From: an uncultured Micrococcales bacterium
GTDB lineage: Bacteria; Actinomycetota; Actinomycetes; Actinomycetales; Microbacteriaceae
Length of the DNA: 6,940 bases
Reading direction: 5' to 3'
NCBI GenBank assembly: GCA_903831585.1
Contig: CAIKYE010000232.1
Span: 1-6,940, forward strand
Shown piece after piece: positions 1 through 5,989 of the stretch. Positions within the stretch are counted from its first letter, which is position 1. Every line of letters begins with the position of its first letter. Both the position numbers and the translations under genes were made by a program. The notes below the pieces were generated by a model. It did not search any database. It was not told the DNA's origin and saw only the letters and a list, made by a program, of their open reading frames with translations.

Positions 1-1133
1 AGGTCTGCAATAAAGGTGTCTTCGGTCTCGCCCGAACGGTGCGAGATGATGGCCTTCATGCCCTTGCTCTGGGCCAGTTCAACGGCGTCGCGGGTCTCGG
101 TCAGGGTTCCGATCTGGTTGACCTTCACGAGAATGGCGTTTCCGGCCTTCTCATCGATGCCACGCTGCAGGCGGCTCGGGTTGGTCACATACAGGTCATC
201 GCCAACAATCTGAACCTTATCGCCGAGCTGAGCGGTCATCTTGGTCCAGCCGGTCCAGTCATCCTCGGCTAGCGGGTCTTCGATTGAAACCAGCGGAAAG
301 CGCTCGAGCAACTCTGCGTAATAGGCAATCATTTCGTCAGTGGTGCGCTCTTTGCCTTCGAACTTGTAGGTTCCGGTTGACTCGTTGTAGAACTCGGTTG
401 CTGCAACGTCGAGTGCAAGTGCGATGTCTTTGCCGAGGGTGTAACCCGACTTTGCGATTGCCTCAACGATTAGCTCGAGTGCATCTGCGTTGGTCGGTAA
501 CTCAGGTGCAAAACCACCCTCGTCGCCAAGACCGGTTGCGAGACCCTTGCTCTGCAGCAGACCCTTGAGGTTGTGGTAAACCTCAACACCCCAGCGCAAT
601 GCTTCGCTATATGTCTCTGCGCCTAGCGGCACAATCATGAACTCTTGAATGTCGACTCCGGTGTCAGCGTGCGCTCCACCATTGATGATGTTCATCAGCG
701 GAACCGGAAGGGTGACACCCTTACCCTCGCCCAGGTATTCGTATAGCTGCAATCCGTTTGACTCTGCCGCCGCACGTGCGTTAGCAAGTGAGACACCGAG
801 AATCGCGTTAGCGCCTAGGCGCTCTTTGTTTGCGGTGCCGTCGAGCTTGATCATGGTCTCGTCGACTAGGCGCTGGTCGTTTGCATCCAGGTCGGTAAGT
901 GCCTCGTCGATGTCGTCGAGCACTGCGTGCACCGCACCCAAAACACCCTTGCCCATGTAGCGACCCTTGTCGCCATCGCGCTGCTCGTGAGCCTCAAACG
1001 CACCGGTTGAAGCACCCGATGGAACAGCTGCGCGACCGAACGCATCATCTTCGAGAATGATCTCAACCTCGATGGTTGGGTTGCCGCGGCTGTCTAGAAT
1101 TTCGCGTGCGCCGACTGCGTCGATTTTTGCCAA
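1..1133 (-). CDS. eno: Enolase (phosphopyruvate hydratase), N-terminal 377 codons, C-terminus beyond the left edge
   Basis: Enolase converts 2-phosphoglycerate to phosphoenolpyruvate in glycolysis and is a cytoplasmic Mg-dependent enzyme. I translated the minus strand from 1133 to the left edge and found no stop or frame break. Recognisable landmarks are [12 protein letters not shown] (9-20), PSGASTG (38-44), NGGAHAD with His155, QEFMI with Glu164, GDEGGFAP with Glu205 as the likely acid/base partner, and metal ligands Asp242 (LDVAATEFY), Glu285 (SIEDP) and Asp312/313 (VGDDLYVTN). The family signature [14 protein letters not shown] contains catalytic Lys337, and SHRSGETED contains His365. Bacterial enolases are about 425-430 residues, so roughly 50 are missing off the edge. 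The start is TTG at 1133-1131: it gives the canonical (M)[17 protein letters not shown]-terminus and has an AGGAG six bases upstream; no ATG lies at the expected place. The gene is separated from the upstream antitoxin gene by 105 bases and probably has its own promoter. Confidence 0.98.
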   Translation of the reverse strand, partial: MAKIDAVGAREILDSRGNPTIEVEIILEDDAFGRAAVPSGASTGAFEAHEQRDGDKGRYMGKGVLGAVHAVLDDIDEALTDLDANDQRLVDETMIKLDGTANKERLGANAILGVSLANARAAAESNGLQLYEYLGEGKGVTLPVPLMNIINGGAHADTGVDIQEFMIVPLGAETYSEALRWGVEVYHNLKGLLQSKGLATGLGDEGGFAPELPTNADALELIVEAIAKSGYTLGKDIALALDVAATEFYNESTGTYKFEGKERTTDEMIAYYAELLERFPLVSIEDPLAEDDWTGWTKMTAQLGDKVQIVGDDLYVTNPSRLQRGIDEKAGNAILVKVNQIGTLTETRDAVELAQSKGMKAIISHRSGETEDTFIAD

Positions 1134-1139
1134 GGGATA

Positions 1140-1144
1140 CTCCT
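1140..1144 (-). promoter_or_regulatory. Shine-Dalgarno of eno, fixing the TTG start
   Basis: On the minus strand AGGAG (1144-1140) is followed by six bases (TATCCC) and then TTG at 1133. This spacing supports TTG as the true enolase start. Confidence 0.85.
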
Positions 1145-1167
1145 ATTTAGTGGTGCTGAGTTGTCTG

Positions 1168-1195
1168 GAAGTGCCCAGAACGGGCCAAAAACTTC
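1168..1195 (-). other. Possible hairpin in the eno 5' leader
   Basis: On the minus strand GAAGT (1195-1191) can pair with ACTTC (1172-1168), and GCCC (1185-1182) with GGGC (1176-1173), around a five-base loop. A five-base bulge (TTTTG) lies on the 5' side. The stem would sit inside the inferred eno leader, about 35 bases before the start codon. There is no U-tract after it, so it does not look like a terminator. Function unknown; it may be chance. Confidence 0.2.
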
Positions 1196-1210
1196 GTTGT
1201 ATTCACCTCA

Positions 1211-1216
1211 AGTTTA
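1211..1216 (-). promoter_or_regulatory. Candidate -10 box for eno
   Basis: In the 105-base gap between the antitoxin stop (1239) and the eno start (1133), the minus strand reads TAAACT at 1216-1211, a match to the TANNNT -10 pattern of actinobacterial sigma factors. Initiation about seven bases downstream would give a leader of roughly 70 nt. No good -35 is seen: TTGAGG at 1242-1237 is spaced 20 bases away, which is too far. Position is inferred only from sequence pattern. Confidence 0.35.
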
Positions 1217-1238
1217 GTTGCCAGAGCCCCACTCGACC

Positions 1239-1568
1239 TCAACCCTGCCGAGGCACCAATTGAATTTCTAGATTGAGTGCCGTGGCCAGTTTGCTCAGGG
1301 TTCTAAGCGTGGGATTGCACTCGGGGCCTTCGAGTCGCGAGACCTCACTTTGATCAAGCCCTAACTTCTCTGCCAATTGCTGTTGAGTGAGGTTCAGCTC
1401 TTTTCGTGCCTCAAGCAGGGCCACTGAGATTTTGAGGCTCACCGTTAGATAGGCGTCAAATTCATCAACTTCGCGCCGCTCTTCAGGGGTTAGCTTCAGA
1501 GTGTCGATGTATTTCGCACCAAAGTCGTCCATGCTGATGCGCTTGCGTTGTCTAGCCATAGTCTTCAT
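1239..1568 (-). CDS. HTH (XRE/HigA-like) antitoxin of a type II toxin-antitoxin pair
   Basis: A 109-residue protein likely to neutralise the toxin encoded just upstream and to repress their shared promoter by binding DNA. Residues about 47-102 form an XRE-type helix-turn-helix: the core LTQQQLAEKLGLDQSEVSRL (60-79) is the classic pattern (second helix QQLAEKLG, recognition helix QSEVSRLE), followed by PTLRTLSKLATALN. Residues 1-46 are charged (RQRKR near the start, then an EERREVDEF stretch) and are the probable toxin-contact segment, as in other toxin-first pairs. The start is ATG at 1568, with GGGGAA nine bases upstream (1583-1578); the in-frame ATG at 1559 has no comparable site. It follows the toxin stop by only 16 bases, so the two are surely co-transcribed. 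The order toxin then antitoxin is that of higBA. Assignment to HigA rather than another XRE antitoxin is by similarity of layout only. Confidence 0.85.
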   Translation of the reverse strand: MKTMARQRKRISMDDFGAKYIDTLKLTPEERREVDEFDAYLTVSLKISVALLEARKELNLTQQQLAEKLGLDQSEVSRLEGPECNPTLRTLSKLATALNLEIQLVPRQG

Positions 1569-1584
1569 TATGAGTTATTCCCCA

Positions 1585-1935
1585 TTATCTTTCAAGTGTC
1601 TTTAAGAGCCTTCTGGCAATTGAAATCTGATGATTTTGCCATCGCACCGAATCGTTCCTTTTCTTGTCATAAGCACTCAAGATCACAACTACACGACCGC
1701 CAACATTGGTAAAGAAAACTCTGAGCAGCACTTCGGGTGGAATGGCGACTTTGAGTTCATACAGACCTGCACCTAGGGCCTTCGATCTGCCGACGGCAAC
1801 AGAGTCGGGACCCAGCTCGGTCAGGGTCTTCAAAATACTGAGCCTGGCAAGCTGCCGATTCTTTGCAGTTAGTCGATTTAAAACTCGCTCAAAAGCCTTC
1901 TCATTAAGAATCTCAACGTGCCATTTTTCGTGCAT
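1585..1935 (-). CDS. RelE/HigB-type (phage Gp49-like) toxin
   Basis: A 116-residue protein with the pattern of the Gp49-like/HigB branch of the RelE/ParE superfamily, whose characterised members are mostly ribosome-dependent mRNA endonucleases. Visible features: an N-terminal strand and helices (VEILNEKAFERVLNRL, then LARLSILKTLTELG, 7-42), the hallmark GLYELKV segment (57-63), a beta strand LLRVFFTNVGGRVVVILSAY (70-89), then the basic motif DKKRND (90-95) and a C-terminal helix ISIARRLLKTL. The basic residues after the last strand correspond to those used for RNA binding in this fold. Start: ATG at 1935 is the only usual start codon between an in-frame TGA 12 codons upstream and the conserved region; it has no obvious Shine-Dalgarno site, so translation may be weak. 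The gene lies 98 bases after hisS and 16 bases before the antitoxin gene. Toxicity and target are inferred from the family, not shown. Confidence 0.85.
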   Translation of the reverse strand: MHEKWHVEILNEKAFERVLNRLTAKNRQLARLSILKTLTELGPDSVAVGRSKALGAGLYELKVAIPPEVLLRVFFTNVGGRVVVILSAYDKKRNDSVRWQNHQISIARRLLKTLER

Positions 1936-1994
1936 GTGTAGAAGTGAATTTGAAAATCTGCCAACTTGGGTTCAGCGCAAGAAGTCTGTGAGCA

Positions 1995-2006
1995 ATTGCG
2001 CGCAAT
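1995..2006. promoter_or_regulatory. 12-bp perfect palindrome upstream of the toxin gene, candidate operator
   Basis: ATTGCGCGCAAT is a perfect inverted repeat lying 59 bases upstream of the toxin ATG in the 98-base gap after hisS. HTH antitoxins commonly autoregulate by binding palindromes in the promoter of their own operon, and this is the only perfect palindrome of this size I noticed in that gap. A further TTGCGC occurs about 20 bases closer to the toxin gene. No clear -10/-35 pair was identified around it. Binding is an inference. Confidence 0.35.
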
Positions 2007-2033
2007 GTTGATGCTGTGCAGAACTTGCGGCAG

Positions 2034-3248
2034 CTAAGCGAGAGGCTTGAGCTCGAGCGATGAGCCTGAGCCGTCGACTGCCGCCCAAGAGCTGAAGCCC
2101 TGCTCGGCCAGCGCATCGAGCAATATGTTCAGTTTCTTCGGGCGCTGCTCGAGGCGCACCGCGTGACCGGTGGCAATCAAATCTTTCTGCACCGCGAGCG
2201 CGTGAGCGATAACCGGCTGAGACTCATCATCGAGCACGAGCACCACCCCGTCGAAACCAGCATCGGTGTCAGCAACCAGATCAACCACACGCTCGAAGCC
2301 AATCGAAATGCCCACTGCTGCAACGTCGGTGCCCGTCCAGCGGCCAACCATTCCGTCATAGCGACCGCCGCCACCGATTGACGAGCCAGAGGCCGGGTGT
2401 TCAATCTCGAAAATCGAACCGGTGTAATAACCCATACCGCGAACCAAGGTTGGGTCGAAACGAAGCTTGCCCGGGTGACGAACCTCAACGGCAGCAAAGA
2501 TGTCTGCCAACTCAGCAGGAACACTCAGGTCAGCTTTCAAGCCGGCGAGCCACCCCTGAGCAGCCGAAGCAACCGCATCGCCAAACTTCTCGGCTAGCTC
2601 GGCAACCACTCCCTCGGCAAAGATCTTGTCGAGCTTGTCGATGGTGATCATGGCCGAACCGCGGCCATCTTCTGGCACACCCAGCCCATCGAGCAGGTTT
2701 GCCAGCAAGATTCTGTGATTCACGCGAATGGTGGCATCCGAGATGCCAATCGCAGCCAATGCGTCAAGCGACGAAACCAACAGGTCAATCTCGGCAAGAA
2801 CCGATGAGTCGCCGATGATGTCGATGTCGCACTGAACGAATTGGCGATAGCGACCCTTTTGCGGGCGCTCGGCACGCCATACTGGCCCGGTTTGAATGGC
2901 CTTAAAAACTCGTGGCAGCTTGGCTGCGTTGGTGGCGTAGTAGCGAGTCAGCGGAACAGTCAGGTCAAAGCGCAGGCCGAGGTCGGCAAGGTCGTCTTTC
3001 TCGCTGGTGTCGGCAAGTGCGCGCTCAAGCTCTTCGCCGCGCTTCATGACTCGGTAGGCAAGCTTCTCGTTGTCGCCACCCTGACCACTGGTCAGGCGGC
3101 TGAGGTCTTCGAGGGCCGGGGTTTCGATCTCTTGGTATCCGTGACTCTTATATGTCTCACGGATAGCCCCGAGCACCCGATCGCGCTTGGCCTTCTCGGC
3201 TGGCAAGAAGTCGCGCATGCCTCTTGGAGGGTTCACGTCTTTAGCCAT
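2034..3248 (-). CDS. hisS: Histidyl-tRNA synthetase
   Basis: A class II aminoacyl-tRNA synthetase that charges tRNA-His with histidine in the cytoplasm. The 404-residue product opens with PPRGMRDFLPAEKAKRDRVL (7-26) and has motif 1 around HGYQEIETPALE (36-47). Motif 2 is at GPVWRAERPQKGRYRQF (121-137), with the ATP-binding arginine, followed by QCDIDIIG. The histidine-binding motif LVRGMGYYTG (268-277) has Met-Gly where most bacterial enzymes have Leu-Asp. Motif 3 is at GISIGFERV (313-321), preceded by the glycine-rich SIGGGGRYDG. The C-terminal anticodon-binding domain (about 334-404) is short, nearer 70 than the more usual 90-100 residues. The ATG at 3248 fits the family N-terminus. It lacks a Shine-Dalgarno site but has a -10 box six bases upstream, implying a leaderless transcript. 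The upstream neighbour mcrC ends only 30 bases away, so some read-through from the restriction operon is also possible. Confidence 0.97.
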   Translation of the reverse strand: MAKDVNPPRGMRDFLPAEKAKRDRVLGAIRETYKSHGYQEIETPALEDLSRLTSGQGGDNEKLAYRVMKRGEELERALADTSEKDDLADLGLRFDLTVPLTRYYATNAAKLPRVFKAIQTGPVWRAERPQKGRYRQFVQCDIDIIGDSSVLAEIDLLVSSLDALAAIGISDATIRVNHRILLANLLDGLGVPEDGRGSAMITIDKLDKIFAEGVVAELAEKFGDAVASAAQGWLAGLKADLSVPAELADIFAAVEVRHPGKLRFDPTLVRGMGYYTGSIFEIEHPASGSSIGGGGRYDGMVGRWTGTDVAAVGISIGFERVVDLVADTDAGFDGVVLVLDDESQPVIAHALAVQKDLIATGHAVRLEQRPKKLNILLDALAEQGFSSWAAVDGSGSSLELKPLA

Positions 3249-3254
3249 GGGTCA

Positions 3255-3260
3255 AGTTTA
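3255..3260 (-). promoter_or_regulatory. -10 box of a probable leaderless hisS promoter
   Basis: On the minus strand TAAACT (3260-3255) is followed by TGACCC and then the hisS ATG (3248-3246). Six bases from the end of a TANNNT -10 box to A of ATG places transcription start on the start codon itself. Leaderless mRNAs of this form are common in Actinobacteria. The missing Shine-Dalgarno site agrees with this. No clear -35 is seen; that position would fall near the stop codon of mcrC. Confidence 0.6.
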
Positions 3261-3278
3261 TGAGCAGATTCCCATCGA

Positions 3279-4520
3279 CTAGGCGATTAGCTCTTTAGAA
3301 AGCCAGGACTCGTACCTTTTTATAAAGTCCAGAGAGCTTTCCTCCGGTGACCACCCATCACCAAACCTCCATGACAGCGCTGTCACTCCAATTGGGCCTA
3401 CTGGTACGAATTCTGGCTGATCATCTATGGACTCCGCAAAAGAAACTACAAGGCTTCTCGGGCTTGAGAACGCGGTTGCAAATAGAACAGCCTGACCTAA
3501 GTCGTTTCTATTCCAATCGCCATGTTGAATCTTGTATTTAACATCGCCGGTGAATGGGATTGGACCTATCACCAAGTCAGGATTGACGCTCACTTTTGAG
3601 GGCAGAAGTACTTTTCCGCGTTTTTCAACCTTTTGCCCATGTTTTGCCGAATTCAAAATTGACGTAATTCCCGATTCAATGAGGTCAGGAGTTTTGAAGA
3701 GAAATGTCTTTGACAGACTTGCGCCGCTGCTAATTGTTCTCCCTTGACCACCTATGACTTCATATGCGAGCTCGAGAGCATCTACGTAAGCCTTGTGCAA
3801 ATTACGCGTATCCGGTTTTGATATTTGCATCACATCGCCGACGGCAGAAAAGTGCCTTAAGAGAACGTTACTTTTAGTAGCGACACTTGTTTCGAGTCCC
3901 ACAGACTTTGAAATAACTTTCAAAGCTTTCTTTAGAATACGGTTTGCAGCCATGTCCTCGGAGTAGTCGTCGATGGAACTGTCCACTTCTACTTTGCCTC
4001 GCAGCCAGTTCAAAGCGGTCGCCTTGATGTCAATAGAACCCTTTGCGACCGAAAGCGACTCTCTTTTCGTTACGTAGTCTCTCGCTAAACCGCCGGTCAA
4101 AATTGTCTCGATCTCTGATAGAAACCAAGTACACACGAGCGAGTGAAAGGCTAACCCCGAGGCAAGGCCGGTTTTGTCATTTGATTTCCTAGCGCTTACT
4201 GAAAAAGCGCGCGATGCAATAAAGACAAAGTGGTCCATGGGTATTTTTGGTTTTACCAAGATCGTCAATCCTGGGGTGACGATGGTGCCTATTGCATTGT
4301 GAACTTTGACTTCGTAACGCCCAGACTCAAAGGGACGGATGTCAATAATTCGGCTATCTGGAGAATCGTCTGGGCTACCCCAAAAAGCCTTTGATCCTGC
4401 GAGATCTTTAGATAGCTGCCTCAAGTGGGCGAGTTGCACCTCATTCAGCTCGAGAATCGAAAACTCAGATTCTCGAACTTCGCAGTAACTGTGTTCACTG
4501 CCAGAAGGCATCGAACGCAT
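3279..4520 (-). CDS. mcrC: McrC-like nuclease subunit of a McrBC-type restriction system
   Basis: A 413-residue protein with the layout of McrC, which joins a McrB hexamer, stimulates its GTPase and supplies the nuclease that cuts modified DNA. The N-terminal half has a beta-rich region (LNEVQLAHL, then ESGRYEVKVHNAIGTIVTPG, 65-84, then LVKPKIP). The mid-protein signature DDYSEDMAANRILKKAL (184-200) matches the McrC pattern in which an Asp-rich loop precedes an Asn-Arg-x-Leu-Lys helix. The C-terminal half carries a PD-(D/E)xK core: TPDLIESGI with Glu282, VNPDLVIG with Asp315, and GDVKYK with Asp326 and Lys328, followed by a helix with DLGQAVLFATAF. All expected catalytic acidic and lysine residues are present, so the enzyme looks intact. 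The start is either ATG 4520 (26-base overlap with mcrB) or ATG 4511 (17-base overlap); neither has a strong ribosome site, which points to translational coupling to mcrB. Confidence 0.88.
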   Translation of the reverse strand: MRSMPSGSEHSYCEVRESEFSILELNEVQLAHLRQLSKDLAGSKAFWGSPDDSPDSRIIDIRPFESGRYEVKVHNAIGTIVTPGLTILVKPKIPMDHFVFIASRAFSVSARKSNDKTGLASGLAFHSLVCTWFLSEIETILTGGLARDYVTKRESLSVAKGSIDIKATALNWLRGKVEVDSSIDDYSEDMAANRILKKALKVISKSVGLETSVATKSNVLLRHFSAVGDVMQISKPDTRNLHKAYVDALELAYEVIGGQGRTISSGASLSKTFLFKTPDLIESGITSILNSAKHGQKVEKRGKVLLPSKVSVNPDLVIGPIPFTGDVKYKIQHGDWNRNDLGQAVLFATAFSSPRSLVVSFAESIDDQPEFVPVGPIGVTALSWRFGDGWSPEESSLDFIKRYESWLSKELIA

Positions 4521-5955
4521 ATTCTCGCGCTAATTCGGGGCGGTCAAAAAAGTAGTCCTCTAGTAGCGGGTAAATTTGAAGATCCCAAACGTCACGCAGG
4601 TCAACTTTCTTCATTTCGTCCATCATGAAGTAGCTGTGCCCCACGGCATAGTTACTGCCGCCCATATCTTGCTCAATACGCGCGTTTAGCTTTTCAAATC
4701 CTTGGAAAAGCGAAGCTCCTAGGTGATTGGTGCGATTCTTATAGTGAGCTCTGAGAATGTCACTTGAAGGCTTCACCTCAAAGAAATCAAACCTTCTGCG
4801 CAATGCGATGTCCATCGACTTAATGCTTCGATCCGCAGTGTTCATGGTCCCAATAATGAACAAATTTGACGGAAGCGAAAAATCGCCATGGTACATAAGT
4901 GAGATCTCTTTATCGCGATACTCGAGGAGAAACATCAATTCACCGAATACTTTTGGAAGATTTGCTCGATTCATTTCATCGATTATCAACACGCGCGGTT
5001 TCCCGTCAGCTTTCGACTTTTTTGCAAGCTTGAGCAATGTTCCTTCGACCTTCGCAAACTGCAGGTTTCCCGCCTCATTAGTCTCCGGCCTGAGACCCTC
5101 CACAAATTCCTCGTACCCATAAGAGGGATGGAATTGCACAATTTGAATCTGATCTTTAACTGAATCCTCATCTAAAGGGCCAAGAACATATTTTGCGAGC
5201 TCCATAGCTACGAAAGTTTTGCCAGTGCCTGGAGGCCCTTGAAGCACAATTTGTGGACTCTTGTCGCTCAAAGATGCTAAAACTTTGGCAGCCAAGGTGC
5301 TTGTCCAATGTGTAGCTCTAATAAAAGAGTCCAACTCATCCTTGGCCTGAGTTTCACTAGTTGGCGAATTTAGTGCTGGCATGAGTTCCAACTTTCCGGC
5401 GAGGTGCTCCATTAGCACTTTGAAGTCTTGATCGGACAGACCAGAGTTTTTCTTTATCTCGAAGGCAACTGCGTTCCCCTTCTCGTACAAGGCGGCAAGA
5501 CTGTTGCCATTCGCGTTTAGTGAAATTTTCTCTAGCTCGGGCAAAGGCAGATTGTTCTTTGCCGATACGTTCGCAGCACTTATTCGATCTCTTGCATCCT
5601 TGACCTTGGTTGGAATTTCTGCCGCTGGAGTGTTTGTAACACCCAAGTTCAAACTAAGGCTTACTGATTCGCCATCACCTGAAAAGAGAAGAACGAGGTA
5701 CCAACCCTCTTGTGCCGAAATTGATTGCTTTGGATTGTAAATGCGGATCCAGGGAACAACCGCGCTGTTACCCTTTCCCGAGCTGGCATCAATCTTTAAT
5801 TCTCGTGCCCATTCGACACTTGACAACAATTGCGCGATCACAGACTTAAGGTCTTTTTCTACAAGATCTCTGCGCCTAAGCATCTGAGGCGTGAATGTGG
5901 CCGAGTAACTCTTTTGAGTTTCAAGAATTTGGTCTACTAGCTGCGTGATCTGCAA
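4495..5955 (-). CDS. mcrB: McrB-like AAA+ GTPase with N-terminal MrcB_N (DUF3578) domain
   Basis: The motor and DNA-recognition subunit of a McrBC-type, modification-dependent (type IV) restriction system; 486 residues. Residues about 1-190 resemble the MrcB_N/DUF3578 domain: SSGKGNSAVVPWIRIYNP (58-75), then GWYLVLLFSGD (84-94) and SLSLNLGVT (99-107). This domain replaces the 5-methylcytosine reader of E. coli McrB. Residues about 215-486 are the McrB AAA+ module: Walker A GPPGTGKT (240-247), FHPSYGYEEFVEGLRP (275-290), Walker B VLIIDEMNRAN (322-332), the McrB signature GTMNTADRS (369-377) and ALRRRFDFFEV (384-394) with the arginine-finger region. Start: TTG at 5955 has an AGGGGGG run five bases upstream, and an in-frame TAA nine codons before it leaves no better choice. 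The gene follows mazG by 34 bases and overlaps mcrC. GTP use and modified-base recognition come from the family; the base recognised is unknown. Confidence 0.9.
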   Translation of the reverse strand: MQITQLVDQILETQKSYSATFTPQMLRRRDLVEKDLKSVIAQLLSSVEWARELKIDASSGKGNSAVVPWIRIYNPKQSISAQEGWYLVLLFSGDGESVSLSLNLGVTNTPAAEIPTKVKDARDRISAANVSAKNNLPLPELEKISLNANGNSLAALYEKGNAVAFEIKKNSGLSDQDFKVLMEHLAGKLELMPALNSPTSETQAKDELDSFIRATHWTSTLAAKVLASLSDKSPQIVLQGPPGTGKTFVAMELAKYVLGPLDEDSVKDQIQIVQFHPSYGYEEFVEGLRPETNEAGNLQFAKVEGTLLKLAKKSKADGKPRVLIIDEMNRANLPKVFGELMFLLEYRDKEISLMYHGDFSLPSNLFIIGTMNTADRSIKSMDIALRRRFDFFEVKPSSDILRAHYKNRTNHLGASLFQGFEKLNARIEQDMGGSNYAVGHSYFMMDEMKKVDLRDVWDLQIYPLLEDYFFDRPELAREYAFDAFWQ

Positions 5956-5960
5956 ATCTT

Positions 5961-5967
5961 CCCCCCT
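5961..5967 (-). promoter_or_regulatory. G-rich ribosome-binding site of mcrB, supporting the TTG start
   Basis: AGGGGGG (5967-5961 on the minus strand) lies five bases before TTG at 5955. It is the only purine-rich site between the mazG stop and the conserved part of the protein, and an in-frame stop lies just beyond it. Confidence 0.6.
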
Positions 5968-5989
5968 GCTGGAATCGTCTTACTTCAGC

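Noticed and set aside
866..1066. Minus-strand open frame within eno
   Set aside because: It is out of frame with enolase, whose reading is continuous and full of family motifs across the same bases.
1706..2011. Plus-strand open frame of 101 codons across the toxin gene and the gap after hisS
   Set aside because: It is antisense to the toxin gene, with no recognisable protein pattern.
1936..2033. Rho-independent terminator for hisS in the gap before the toxin gene
   Set aside because: The 12-bp palindrome has no loop and is not followed by a T-run on the minus strand, so it does not fit an intrinsic terminator.
2841..3263. Plus-strand open frame of 140 codons
   Set aside because: It lies entirely antisense to the conserved N-terminal half of hisS and has no recognisable motif; it is a mirror of the hisS codons.
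4757..5122. Plus-strand open frame of 121 codons
   Set aside because: It is antisense to the Walker B and signature motifs of mcrB, which are clearly the coding sense.
5956..5989. Possible terminator or promoter between mazG and mcrB
   Set aside because: Only a GCTG/CAGC pair with a long loop is present, with no U-tract and no TANNNT box at suitable spacing; co-transcription from mazG is simpler.
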